This document shows positions 15,506 to 23,596 of a DNA stretch of 34,880 nucleotides, piece after piece (the stretch's first letter is position 1; every line of letters starts with the position of its first letter). Under the pieces are notes generated by a model that ran no database searches, had not been told where the DNA came from, and saw only the letters and a list, made by a program, of their open reading frames with translations. Source of the stretch: an uncultured Oscillospiraceae bacterium (GTDB lineage Bacteria > Bacillota > Clostridia > Oscillospirales > Oscillospiraceae); assembly GCA_934645175.1 (NCBI GenBank), contig CAKUDE010000022.1, forward strand, positions 1 through 34,880. The letters are read 5' to 3'. A program made the position numbers and the translations under genes.

Positions 15506-16070
15506 TGGCGTACCCGAGCAGCAGCGCCCGATTCCGGCGCGCACTTGTAAAGTTTATAATGATAAAAATCATGGCGATCGTGTTGAACAGGGCACCCAGC
15601 ACGATCATTCCGACGCCGGAGCAGCGTGTAACGACCGTCTCCGTATCGGAAAACACGAGATCGCGGTATCGTTTCGCTTTTGACATCATAACGAAATTGA
15701 TGACGCAGATGGGCGCATAGACGATTACGCAGTAAACGGCAACGGTCAGCCCGAAAAAGTCCGCGCCGATGGGTGTGCTGCCGCCGACATGCGCGGTGGA
15801 GCCTGCGCCAAGCTCGCCGATGACGAAAGAAATGATCACAAGCCATACGATTGCAGCGGCGGCGATGATGCCGCCGACCATCCACCAGATGCGCTCGGCG
15901 TTCAGACGGCGGTACATCAGACGCAGTGCATCGCTCCGAAGCATTCCGGATCCTGCTGTGGCGCGCTCGGCGCTTTCGGACGGCGCGGGCGCGGAAAATG
16001 CCGCACCGCATTGCGGGCAGAAAAGCGCCGCATCCTGCGACTCGTTTCCGCATATGGGACAGGTTTTCAT
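15498..16070 (-). CDS. Zinc-ribbon membrane protein of unknown function
   Basis: The 190-residue protein begins with a zinc ribbon (CPICG at C4/C7 and CPQCG at C18/C21), then a Ser/Ala/Pro-rich linker. Three membrane helices follow, at about 62-85, 105-129 and 153-174. Such zinc-ribbon plus helices proteins are common in Clostridia, and no specific function is known to me. ATG 16070 follows CGGAGGG. It is the first gene of the mrnC-rqcH-queH operon and overlaps mrnC by 8 nt, behind a strong promoter at 16099-16127. Confidence 0.88.
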   Translation of the reverse strand: MKTCPICGNESQDAALFCPQCGAAFSAPAPSESAERATAGSGMLRSDALRLMYRRLNAERIWWMVGGIIAAAAIVWLVIISFVIGELGAGSTAHVGGSTPIGADFFGLTVAVYCVIVYAPICVINFVMMSKAKRYRDLVFSDTETVVTRCSGVGMIVLGALFNTIAMIFIIINFTSARRNRALLLGYANV

Positions 16071-16098
16071 AAAAATCCCTCCGAAAATCTTTTTTGTC

Positions 16099-16127
16099 AT
16101 TATACCAGTGTTTTTGCAGGATTTCAA
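16099..16127 (-). promoter_or_regulatory. Sigma-A promoter of the zinc-ribbon/mrnC/rqcH/queH operon
   Basis: On the minus strand, TTGAAA (16122-16127), a 17-bp spacer and TATAAT (16099-16104) lie about 29 bp before ATG 16070. Confidence 0.87.
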
Positions 16128-16147
16128 GATTTTTTCCTGCCGGGGGC

Positions 16148-16198
16148 TTGACAGGAGAGGAAAGGAGTGATATAACTGTGTTAGTACAGTTAATACAC
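16148..16198 (+). promoter_or_regulatory. Promoter and probable operator of the GntR-ABC operon
   Basis: TTGACA (16148-16153), a 17-bp spacer and TATAAC (16171-16176) form the promoter. Directly over the start site lie ACTGT (16175-16179)/ACAGT (16186-16190) and the partly symmetric GTGTTA (16178-16183)/TAATACAC (16191-16198). GTGT...ACAC-type repeats here fit autorepression by the YtrA-like GntR protein encoded next. The operator role is inferred. A further stem, CACTC...GAGTG, follows in the leader at 16196-16213. Confidence 0.7.
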
Positions 16199-16243
16199 TC
16201 GCTTGCGAGAGTGAAAGAATTCAAAAAGAAAGGAGACATCACG

Positions 16244-16609
16244 GTGCTTGCATTGAACACACGCGACTCCAGTCCCATCTATGAGCAGATCAAAGCCCAG
16301 CTCCGCCGTATGATACTCAGCGGCGCGCTGACAAAGGGAGAAAAGCTGCCGTCCGTGCGCGAGCTGGCAATGGAGCTTGCCATCAACCCGAATACCATCC
16401 AACGGGCTTACCGCGAGTTGGAGGCGGAGGGCTATATCACCACCGTTGCAAACAAGGGTTCCTTTGTTGCGGGACTCGGCGAGGTGGACGCAGGACGTAT
16501 TCGCCTGCTGATGCAGCAGTTTTCTGCTGCTGCGGCGGAGCTCCTGCGCCTCGGAACGGATAAACAGAGACTGTATGAGATGATCGAAAAGGAGGCTAAC
16601 GCGTTATGA
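16244..16609 (+). CDS. GntR family transcriptional regulator (YtrA subfamily)
   Basis: This 121-residue protein has the N-terminal winged helix-turn-helix of GntR regulators (YEQIKAQLRRMI, KLPSVRELAMELAINPNTIQ, RAYRELEAEGYI, KGSFV) followed by a short helical tail of about 40 residues. A tail this short marks the YtrA subfamily, which typically sits before ABC transporter genes and represses them. The start is GTG 16244 with AAAGGAGA upstream. Upstream in-frame codons have no ribosome site. The stop overlaps the ATPase start (ATGA, 4 nt). Confidence 0.93.
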   Translation: MLALNTRDSSPIYEQIKAQLRRMILSGALTKGEKLPSVRELAMELAINPNTIQRAYRELEAEGYITTVANKGSFVAGLGEVDAGRIRLLMQQFSAAAAELLRLGTDKQRLYEMIEKEANAL

Positions 16610-17502
16610 TCGAGGTGAAAAACCTGACAAAGGCCTTTGACAGCGGCTTTGTTGCACTGGATCGGGTCAGCCTGACGGTTCCAAAAGGAGCGGTCTACGG
16701 GCTGGTCGGCCCGAACGGCGCGGGCAAAAGCACGCTGATCCGCCACATCACCGGCATTTTTCGTCCGGACAGCGGCGAAGTTACCATTGACGGTACGCCG
16801 GTTTACGACAACGCTGCCGTCAAGGGCCGCATGGCTTATATCCCCGATGATTTTTTCTATTTTTCCACGGCAAACCTGCGCGATATGATGCGCTTTTACC
16901 GCGGCATTTACCCCCGGTTTGACACGGCGCTTTACAAACGTCTTTCGGAGGTATTTGTGCTTGATGAAAAGCTTGCGATTCGGCGCTATTCCAAGGGAAT
17001 GCAAAAGCAGGCGGCTTTCCTGCTGTCGATCTGTACTCGGCCGGAGGTGCTGGTGCTCGACGAGCCGGTCGACGGATTGGACCCCGTGATGCGCCGTCAG
17101 GTCTGGAGTCTGCTGCTTCAGGACGTTTCGTCCTATGGCGCGACGATCCTTGTCTCCTCGCACAATCTGCGTGAGCTGGAGGATGTGTGCGACCATGTAG
17201 GCATTATGCATCATGGCCGCATGATGCTCGAACGCAGCCTGTCCGAGCTTCAGGACAACGTGGTGAAGGTTCAGACGGTCCTGCGCGAGGGAACGGCGCT
17301 TCCCGAGGGCTTGAACATCCTGCACGAAAGCGCAAGCGGTAAGATCCGCACGCTGATTGTGCGCGGCGACCGCGAACAGACGGCGGAGCGGATGAACTCC
17401 GTTTGCCCGATCTTCTTTGATATGGTCCCGCTGACGCTGGAAGAAATTTTTGTCTATGAATTGGGAGGTGAGAGCTATGACGTCAAGAGCATCCTTCTGT
17501 AA
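16606..17502 (+). CDS. ABC transporter ATP-binding protein (YtrB-like)
   Basis: The 298-residue ATPase has Walker A GPNGAGKST (35-43), a variant signature YSKGM (128-132), Walker B VLVLDEP with D152/E153, and an H-loop His at 186 (LVSSHNLRE). A C-terminal extension of about 80 residues follows. It probably drives the membrane protein encoded next, as in YtrB/ABC-2 exporters regulated by YtrA-type repressors. It starts at ATG 16606 behind AAAAGGAGG and overlaps gntR by 4 nt. Confidence 0.94.
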   Translation: MIEVKNLTKAFDSGFVALDRVSLTVPKGAVYGLVGPNGAGKSTLIRHITGIFRPDSGEVTIDGTPVYDNAAVKGRMAYIPDDFFYFSTANLRDMMRFYRGIYPRFDTALYKRLSEVFVLDEKLAIRRYSKGMQKQAAFLLSICTRPEVLVLDEPVDGLDPVMRRQVWSLLLQDVSSYGATILVSSHNLRELEDVCDHVGIMHHGRMMLERSLSELQDNVVKVQTVLREGTALPEGLNILHESASGKIRTLIVRGDREQTAERMNSVCPIFFDMVPLTLEEIFVYELGGESYDVKSILL

Positions 17503-19276
17503 CCGAACGCTCCTGCGGAAAAACATCGTGCGCTTCGCGCCGCTGTGGGGGTTATATACATTACTTTTGCTTTTGCTCCTGCCTGCACAGCTCGGTGTCA
17601 ACGGCGTGTTCCAGACGAAAAGCAATATCGATAAGGTTCTTGCGTGTCGTGAGATACTGAAGCAGTTTACCTCGTACGGTATCTTTGTCAGCTTTCCGTA
17701 TGCCGGACTGTGCGCAGCGGCGAGCTTCGGCCTGCTGCATAAGCGCCGCAGTGCGTATATGCTCCATGCCTTCCCGCTTACGCGCAGAGAGATCTTCGGG
17801 ACAGGTGTAGTGACGGGTACGCTGTTTGGCCTTGCGCCGATGCTGCTGGCGGCGGTGTTCTGCTTTCCGCAGTGCTTTCGCATAGGCGCATCCGGCTTTG
17901 GGAGCCTGTTCCTCGGCGTGCTGTTCTTTGCACTGATCTTCCTGTTTTTCTTCTCACTGGCGGTGTTCTGTATGCACCTTACGGGAAAGACAGTGGCTGC
18001 GGCGGGTGTTTATCTGCTGATGAATTTCCTGTTTCTCATGCTCGAATGGCTCGGTAAGGCGATTGTTTCGCCGATGCTGGTCGGCATCACGGGAGGGACC
18101 TCCAATGTTACGGAGCTTGTAACACCGGTCTATCTGCTCGGCAGATTCTACAACGGCGTGAGCGGAAATCGGACATACGGAAACGAGGGCACGATTCTCT
18201 GGCAGTATCTCCTGCCGTTGGTGGGCGTCGGTGCGATTCTGCTGGTCTGTGCGTGGTTGCTCTACCGCCGCCGCCGCATGGAAATGAGCGGCGAGATTAT
18301 TGTTTTCCGTGCAGCGCAGCCCATCTGCCGCCTGCTGATGACGATTTTGAGCGCACTGGCTTTCTGCGTAATCCTGGAGGGGGCGTTCGGCTTCGGCGTT
18401 GATCCCAACCGCCTTTACGGCTTCATTATGACCGCCCTTTATCTTGCAGCCGGCGCTTTCCTCGGCTGGTTCGGCTCGGAGATGCTGCTGAAAAAGAGCT
18501 TGCGTGTATTCAACGCCCGCAGCTTCTTTGGCTGGGCGATGTGCGCGGTGCTGCTTGGCAGCGCGCTCGGTGCGGTTCGTACCGACCTGTTCCGGATCGT
18601 TCGCTATACGCCTTCGCCGGACCGGGTCAAATCCGTGACCGTGCAGCTCCAGGGCAGCTCCGTTTCCAACGATCGAATTGAGCTGACCGACCGCGCCCAG
18701 ATTGAGGCGCTGATTGAGCTGCACGAGCAGGTCGCGCAGGCTCAGCTGGATTATCAGCACGAGCCTCCGGAAGAGAACTATGACTACAGCGGCGAGTTTC
18801 AGTTTTACATCCGTTACGAATATCAAAACGGCGATACGCTCTCCCGAGCGTACAGAGTCCGTGCGGGGAGCGCACGCGAGGGAATGTCGAGCAGTGCGGA
18901 AAAGATTCTGACCTTCTTTGGACAGCACAGGGCAACGCTGTACGAACGACTGACAGCGCTGCATTTGGAAGAATCACCGGCGGCGTGGCTCTATACGGAT
19001 GAAAACGCATATGAGCTGAGCTCGGAGGAAATGTGGAAGATCATTGCCTGTATTCTGGCGGATACGAAGGATGGGACGCTCGATGCGTATGATCTGTTTC
19101 GCTGTGATGAGCTTGAAAGATCCGGGATCCCGTATTTTGAAGTATCCTTTCAGGTAAAGAGCGTGGCTTATCGCGATGCGTATGGCCCCTGCGAACTGTA
19201 TATCCCGCAGGATATGACGCAAAGCTGGCAATGGTATCAGGAAATGATGCGGAAACTCGGAGAACTGTCCTACTAA
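17477..19276 (+). CDS. ABC transporter membrane protein with large extracytoplasmic C-terminal domain
   Basis: The 599-residue protein has about ten hydrophobic segments in residues 18-380, resembling ABC-2 type permeases. A soluble C-terminal domain (about 385-599) contains patterns such as SVTVQLQG and YIRYEYQNGDTLSRAYRV, like the extra domain (DUF6449-like) seen in clostridial YtrA-linked permeases. ATG 17477 follows GGGAGGTGA. It overlaps the ATPase gene by 26 nt in another frame. The substrate is unknown; peptide antibiotics or cell-wall stress compounds are common for this class, which is inference only. Confidence 0.85.
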   Translation: MTSRASFCNRTLLRKNIVRFAPLWGLYTLLLLLLLPAQLGVNGVFQTKSNIDKVLACREILKQFTSYGIFVSFPYAGLCAAASFGLLHKRRSAYMLHAFPLTRREIFGTGVVTGTLFGLAPMLLAAVFCFPQCFRIGASGFGSLFLGVLFFALIFLFFFSLAVFCMHLTGKTVAAAGVYLLMNFLFLMLEWLGKAIVSPMLVGITGGTSNVTELVTPVYLLGRFYNGVSGNRTYGNEGTILWQYLLPLVGVGAILLVCAWLLYRRRRMEMSGEIIVFRAAQPICRLLMTILSALAFCVILEGAFGFGVDPNRLYGFIMTALYLAAGAFLGWFGSEMLLKKSLRVFNARSFFGWAMCAVLLGSALGAVRTDLFRIVRYTPSPDRVKSVTVQLQGSSVSNDRIELTDRAQIEALIELHEQVAQAQLDYQHEPPEENYDYSGEFQFYIRYEYQNGDTLSRAYRVRAGSAREGMSSSAEKILTFFGQHRATLYERLTALHLEESPAAWLYTDENAYELSSEEMWKIIACILADTKDGTLDAYDLFRCDELERSGIPYFEVSFQVKSVAYRDAYGPCELYIPQDMTQSWQWYQEMMRKLGELSY

Positions 19277-19284
19277 AACAAGAC

Positions 19285-19319
19285 AAAGGCCGTCGGCGTG
19301 CAAGCCGACGGCCTTTTTT
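19285..19319. terminator. Bidirectional terminator between ABC operon and CYTH gene
   Basis: AAAGGCCGTCGGC and GCCGACGGCCTTT pair perfectly around a 6-nt loop, followed by a T-run on the plus strand. The minus strand also has T-rich sequence after the stem. Confidence 0.9.
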
Positions 19320-19898
19320 CTATCCGTTTGCAAGCGCGCGTGCGCGCGCAAATTTGCTTTTTGCCTCCTCGTGAAGTCCGTAGTCCTTACACAGCCGAGC
19401 CGCCAGTACAGTCAGCGGCTCCGGCACGCCGGCCTTCAGCTCCAGCTCCAGCTCCTCAAAGGGCAGGATGCGTCTGCCGCCCGTCAATATGCCGGTATCG
19501 TGCGCCACCTCGGCCGTGCTGCCGTCGGGGAATTGCAGCAGCGCAAAGCGTCGGGTAAACTCCGCCCCGCACAGCGGCGCCAACAGGTCGGCACGGGGCA
19601 GCCCGCCGGGCGCGCCCAGTGCAGTCAACGCCGCCAATGCATTGTCATCCAGCCGCTCCGCCTCAAGCTGCCATTCGCAGCGGGCGTGCGACTCCGGATG
19701 CGGCGCCTTCAGGCATACGACGCTGCGGCCGCCCTCCGACCGCAGCCGCAGTGTGAGCTTCCGCCCGCTCAGCAGGCGCTCGGCTGTGTCATAGTAGACG
19801 GTTTTCATCGGCATTTCCTGCCAATGCAGCGCGAGCTGCGGGTCGCGCAGCGCGGCTGTAATATTACCTGTGAGTTTAATCTCCCATTCCAGCGGCAT
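19320..19898 (-). CDS. CYTH domain protein (possible tripolyphosphatase)
   Basis: The 192-residue protein begins with the ExExK signature of the CYTH superfamily (E4-W-E6-I-K8) and continues with typical basic/acidic beta strands: VYYDT, LTLRLRSE, VVCLKAP, EVAHDTGIL and ELELELK. Members hydrolyse triphosphates (thiamine triphosphate, inorganic tripolyphosphate) or bind polyphosphate; the substrate here is not predictable. ATG 19898 has AGGAGGTGG eight bases upstream. GTG 19910 is rejected because it overlaps that ribosome site. Confidence 0.87.
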   Translation of the reverse strand: MPLEWEIKLTGNITAALRDPQLALHWQEMPMKTVYYDTAERLLSGRKLTLRLRSEGGRSVVCLKAPHPESHARCEWQLEAERLDDNALAALTALGAPGGLPRADLLAPLCGAEFTRRFALLQFPDGSTAEVAHDTGILTGGRRILPFEELELELKAGVPEPLTVLAARLCKDYGLHEEAKSKFARARALANG

Positions 19899-19924
19899 AT
19901 TGCGTTCCACCTCCTGTTTGTTTG

Positions 19925-19952
19925 ATTATACCGCCCGGCAAAAAAATGTCAA
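19925..19952 (-). promoter_or_regulatory. Sigma-A promoter of the CYTH gene
   Basis: On the minus strand, TTGACA (19947-19952), a 16-bp spacer and TATAAT (19925-19930) lie 26 bp before ATG 19898. Confidence 0.82.
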
Positions 19953-19983
19953 GCGTGAAAAAACCGGTTTTCCCGATCATTTC

Positions 19984-20016
19984 CCGACAGTTTCCCCGCG
20001 AATCGCGTGCTAGAAT
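19984..20016 (+). promoter_or_regulatory. Possible Spo0A-type promoter of the spoIIE-like gene
   Basis: TAGAAT (20011-20016) has no good -35 box at 17 bp, but CCGACA (19984-19989) lies 21 bp upstream. Long-spacer sigma-A promoters of this kind are known for B. subtilis spoIIE and spoIIG, where Spo0A binds over the -35. The minus-strand CTGTCGGG here is only a partial Spo0A-box match. A 7-bp hairpin (20032-20038 with 20045-20051) precedes the ribosome site. Confidence 0.35.
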
Positions 20017-20074
20017 CAATACAGATTCCACCCTTTTCGCTATAGAAAAGGACGGAAGGAGAGGAGGAACACGA

Positions 20075-22012
20075 ATGAATCGTTCGGATTTGTTGCCGAA
20101 AAAAACAACGTTGCGGAAGATCTTGACTGTTTTTCAGGGGAATACCCTGCTGCGCGATTGCGCCGGGTATGCGCTCGCAGGCTTTGCGATGGCGCAGATT
20201 CACATATTCGACCGGCCGACGGCGGTCGCCGCCTGCCTGACTGCCGTTCCGACGAGGACGGGAGCAAGCATTGCTGCCGCACTGGGCGCGATGCTCGGGT
20301 ATCTTCTGACCGGCAATGCGCAGGCCGTGCAATGGATTGCGCTGACGGGGCTGCTGTTTTGTGCGGCCTCGCTTTTCAGGCCGACACCGCTTGGAACAAA
20401 GCGTCTGTTTATTCCGTTGACAGCGGCTGCAACGGCGGCGCTGCTGGGCTCCGTGCCGCTTTGGAGCTTTGGCGTTACGCTGCAGGAGGCGGCGCTGCTT
20501 GCGGCGCAGAGCCTGCTGGCAGGAGTGTCTGCAGACCGCCTTCGCGCGGCGCGCGAGGGCTCCCGACGCGCACGGCTGTTCGCAGCAGTCTGCCTGACGG
20601 CAGGAGCGGCGGGACTGGCGCTGCCGATCGACGCGGGGCTGTTCTGCGCCGCTGCGCTTGCAGCGGCCTGCGATGATTTGCCGGGGGCGGTCGCAGCGGG
20701 GGCGGCGCTGGATCTTTGCGGCGGCTACGGCGGCTGGGCTGTTTGTGCATTGTCGCTTCCGCCGCTTCTATGCAGGGGCCTTCCACGCAGCGAACGTGTC
20801 ATGCGGCTGGCCGTCCGGATGACGGTGCCTGTTTGCGTCGCTCTCTTCTTCGGCCATGCCGATTTGTTGCTTTTGCCTGTGTATATTGCCGGTACGCTTA
20901 CGGGAGCAGGGCTGCGCGGTATGTTGCCTGTTCGTGCGCCGGAGGATCGCGCGGCGCGTTGCCTGAACGATTCCGCCGAGCTTCTCGAACTTCTGAGCCG
21001 TCAGATTCCGGAAGCGGAGCCTGCGGGAAAACGCGAAGCGGACGCGGTTTTTGACGGCGCGGCAGAACAGGTGTGTCGCTGCTGCCCGCAGTTTCGCCGC
21101 TGCTGGAGACAAAATGCACCCGAAACGTATGATGCGCTGTGCAGCGCGGCCGGACTCGTGATGCCGCGCGGCGTTGCACGGGCAGAGGATTTTCCGCAGC
21201 GTTTCCGCGATGAGTGCCTGCATTTTGACGGCTTCCTGACCGCCGTGGATCAGGAGCTGGAGGCCATGCTGCGCCGCAGACGATACCGCGTGAAAATGGA
21301 GGAAAATCGAAGGGTCCTCGCCGAGGAATATCGCGATCTTGCCTCGTTTTTGCGGAAGACGCAGAGAGGACTGGAGAATAGTGAGACGCTTCGTGCACAG
21401 TATACTCCGGAGCTGGGAATTTCTTCGCGCGGGAAAAGCGGTGTCAGCGGGGACTGTGCGGCCTGTTTTACAGGTGTGCGCGGAGAATGCTTTATAGTGC
21501 TTTGCGACGGTATGGGCACGGGCGCTGAGGCGGCCGGCATCGGCGGCGAGAGCCTGAACCTGCTCCGCCGTGTGCTGCGCGCCGGGATGGAGCCGGAGGC
21601 TGCGCTGCGTCTGCTTAACGGCGTCTATCTGCTGCGCGAAAACGGCTGCTTTGCGACGGTTGATTTGCTGCGCGTCGATTTAACCAGCGGCAGTGCGGTA
21701 TTGTATAAATGGGGCGCAGCATCATCGTACCGATGCTGCGAGGACGGTATCTGCACGCTCGGAACGCAGACGCTGCCACCCGGCGTGGGACTGGGCGGCG
21801 AAAATGAGCCGGAGATTCTGCGCATCTCCATCGCGGACGGTGCGCCGCTGATTATGGCGAGCGACGGCCTGGATCCGTTGCTGATCGAGCAGACCTTGGA
21901 GGAGAGGGCACAGCTTCCGTCGCGCGAGCTTGCCGCGTTGCTGGTCACGTCCGCCTCCGTACAGGACGACGTAACGGCAATTGTGCTGCGTTTGCTTCCG
22001 ATACAGACATAG
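20075..22012 (+). CDS. spoIIE: SpoIIE-like membrane PP2C phosphatase (short form)
   Basis: The 645-residue protein has a hydrophobic N-terminal half (about ten membrane segments to residue ~290), a central helical region with a Cys-rich stretch (QVCRCCPQFRRCW), and a C-terminal PP2C/SpoIIE phosphatase domain. The phosphatase motifs are LCDGMGTG with D478 and MASDGLDP with D597, both metal ligands. In spore formers SpoIIE dephosphorylates SpoIIAA and helps activate sigma-F at the asymmetric septum. It is notably shorter than B. subtilis SpoIIE (about 820 residues), mainly in the central region. ATG 20075 has GAGAGGAGG upstream. No anti-sigma genes are nearby. Confidence 0.88.
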   Translation: MNRSDLLPKKTTLRKILTVFQGNTLLRDCAGYALAGFAMAQIHIFDRPTAVAACLTAVPTRTGASIAAALGAMLGYLLTGNAQAVQWIALTGLLFCAASLFRPTPLGTKRLFIPLTAAATAALLGSVPLWSFGVTLQEAALLAAQSLLAGVSADRLRAAREGSRRARLFAAVCLTAGAAGLALPIDAGLFCAAALAAACDDLPGAVAAGAALDLCGGYGGWAVCALSLPPLLCRGLPRSERVMRLAVRMTVPVCVALFFGHADLLLLPVYIAGTLTGAGLRGMLPVRAPEDRAARCLNDSAELLELLSRQIPEAEPAGKREADAVFDGAAEQVCRCCPQFRRCWRQNAPETYDALCSAAGLVMPRGVARAEDFPQRFRDECLHFDGFLTAVDQELEAMLRRRRYRVKMEENRRVLAEEYRDLASFLRKTQRGLENSETLRAQYTPELGISSRGKSGVSGDCAACFTGVRGECFIVLCDGMGTGAEAAGIGGESLNLLRRVLRAGMEPEAALRLLNGVYLLRENGCFATVDLLRVDLTSGSAVLYKWGAASSYRCCEDGICTLGTQTLPPGVGLGGENEPEILRISIADGAPLIMASDGLDPLLIEQTLEERAQLPSRELAALLVTSASVQDDVTAIVLRLLPIQT

Positions 22013-22021
22013 ACATGATGC

Positions 22022-22047
22022 TCGGGTCTGCCGTTTGGCAGACCCGA
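22022..22047 (+). terminator. Perfect hairpin after the spoIIE-like gene
   Basis: TCGGGTCTGCC, the loop GTTT and GGCAGACCCGA form an 11-bp perfect stem nine bases after the stop codon. It lacks a T-run, so it may protect the mRNA end rather than terminate alone. The rest of the gap to 22244 holds no supported gene. Confidence 0.4.
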
Positions 22048-22244
22048 TTGCGGGAAGAGTGCCCGGGACCGCTTTGCGGTGTCGGACAGCGGACGGCCGC
22101 GACGGGCAGGGGGGGAGGAACTGACCGTTGCGGGACTGCTCGACAAAACAACGGATTTCCCGCGCATTTCCTGAACTACCATACCATACCGTATACGACG
22201 AATGCAGTCGAAATATAAAATACCGGGAAATCTTTCAACGGCTG

Positions 22245-22284
22245 CACATAAAAAAGACCGCCCGAAGGCGGTCTTTTTTATGTG
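22245..22284 (-). terminator. Terminator of the BMP lipoprotein gene
   Basis: A perfect 18-bp stem (22245-22262 with 22267-22284) with loop CGAA on the plus strand and A/T-runs in both arms lies just past the stop at 22291. It is probably bidirectional and also ends read-through from spoIIE. Confidence 0.87.
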
Positions 22285-22290
22285 CGTTGA

Positions 22291-23493
22291 TTATTTACCG
22301 ACGAAGTTGACGGTAACGTTCTCGTAGGTACCGGACTCGGTGAGGAAATTCTTCTCGTAGTCTCTGTCAACGGTGATGGTGCCGGCCTTGAGCTGGTTGA
22401 ACAGTTCGTTGTAGTCGGCAACGGTGAAGGTCTTGGCACGCCAGGCCTCGCCGGTGGTGGGCAGACCGACGGCGTCTTCCTTGGCGCCCATGGTGTTCTG
22501 CTTGCCGCCGACAGTGTCCCACTTGCCGTCGAAGAAGGTCTTGCAGGCGGACATGACGGACTCGCGCAGGCCCTTGGTGGCAGAGGTCAGGACGGTGTCG
22601 GACTCGCCGGACTGGTCGACGTCAACACCGATGGTGAGCTTTTCAGCAGCCGCAGCCGCAGCAAAAGCGGACTTGGACATGGAACCGCCGCACGCGAAGA
22701 TAACCTCGGTGCCGTTCTGATACCAGCCGGCGAGCATGGTCTGCAGCTCGGGGGAGGCGGAGAAGTCGGAGCCATATTCCCAGCTGTAGTTCATTTCGAT
22801 CTTGATGCCCTTCTTGGCAGCAGCGGCATTGGCGCCCTGAACGAAGCCGTAGCCGAATCTGCAGCAGGCGGGGTTAGCACCGCCGCCGCCGCCGGCAAAG
22901 CCGAGCTTGGTGTAGCCTTCCATGACGGCGACATAGCCGGCGAGGTAGCCGGACTGCTCTTCCTGATAGTCAATGGCCATAACGTTGGTCATGACTTCCT
23001 TGTTGGAGTTCTGAAGAACCCAACCGTCGATGAAGACGAACTTGACATCGGGGTAGGTCTCAGCGGCCTTGGCCAGAGCGGTGGCCTGCAGGAAGCCTGC
23101 GCAGACAACGATCTGAGCGCCGCCGTCCACGGCGTCCTTCATGGCGTTGAAGCGGTCATCGTCGGTCGCCTGGTTGCCGCCGGCGGGCTGATAGTACTTG
23201 TAGGTCTTGTTGTTCTCCGAGGCATATCTCTTGATGCCTTCCCAAGTGCCCTGGTTGAAGGACTTATCCTTGAGCTGGCCGACGTCGGTCACGAATGCGA
23301 TGACGTACTTGCCGTCCGGAGATTCCATGGTGTCGTTGATTGCGTCGTAGTCGAAGGGCTTGTCGTCATCCTGATTCGACTCGCTGGGCTTGTTGTCCTG
23401 GCTGGGGTTGGTGGGATCGTCGTTGGACTTGCAGCCGGCAAACAGGCAGGCCACCATCGTCAGAGCCAGAAGCAGTGCGATAATTTTCTTCAT
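22291..23493 (-). CDS. BMP family nucleoside-binding lipoprotein
   Basis: The 400-residue protein has a lipoprotein signal (LFAGC, C21), an acidic Asn/Ser/Pro linker, then a BMP/PnrA-type periplasmic-binding fold. The fold shows VTDVGQLKDKSFNQGTWEG, the hallmark N-terminal block, plus FIDGWV, EEQSGYLAGYVA and VDQSGESDTVLTS. The family feeds ABC importers, most often for purine or other nucleosides. Adjacent nucleoside salvage genes support a nucleoside ligand. No ABC ATPase or permease is beside it, so its transporter must lie elsewhere. ATG 23493 follows a GGAGG ribosome site. Confidence 0.92.
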   Translation of the reverse strand: MKKIIALLLALTMVACLFAGCKSNDDPTNPSQDNKPSESNQDDDKPFDYDAINDTMESPDGKYVIAFVTDVGQLKDKSFNQGTWEGIKRYASENNKTYKYYQPAGGNQATDDDRFNAMKDAVDGGAQIVVCAGFLQATALAKAAETYPDVKFVFIDGWVLQNSNKEVMTNVMAIDYQEEQSGYLAGYVAVMEGYTKLGFAGGGGGANPACCRFGYGFVQGANAAAAKKGIKIEMNYSWEYGSDFSASPELQTMLAGWYQNGTEVIFACGGSMSKSAFAAAAAAEKLTIGVDVDQSGESDTVLTSATKGLRESVMSACKTFFDGKWDTVGGKQNTMGAKEDAVGLPTTGEAWRAKTFTVADYNELFNQLKAGTITVDRDYEKNFLTESGTYENVTVNFVGK

Positions 23494-23533
23494 TTTCTTA
23501 CCTCCATTTAATTTGCGGAAAACCGCTTGTCTC

Positions 23534-23562
23534 ATTGTGCCACAAACGGCTGGAAAAGTCAA
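23534..23562 (-). promoter_or_regulatory. Promoter of the BMP lipoprotein gene
   Basis: On the minus strand, TTGACT (23557-23562), 17 bp and CACAAT (23534-23539) are followed in the leader by a GCGG-TTTT-CCGC hairpin (23515-23526). The promoter lies right after the cdd stop without a visible terminator, so operon read-through is also possible. Confidence 0.72.
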
Positions 23563-23596
23563 GCAATTCCCGTCACATTCGTGAAAATGCACAAAA

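Noticed and set aside
16432..17883. Minus-strand open frame opposite the GntR/ABC genes
   Set aside because: It spans three genes with clear motifs on the plus strand and has no start signal or promoter.
22048..22244. Small frames between the spoIIE-like gene and the BMP gene
   Set aside because: No ribosome site, odd composition and no homology-like pattern; treated as noncoding.
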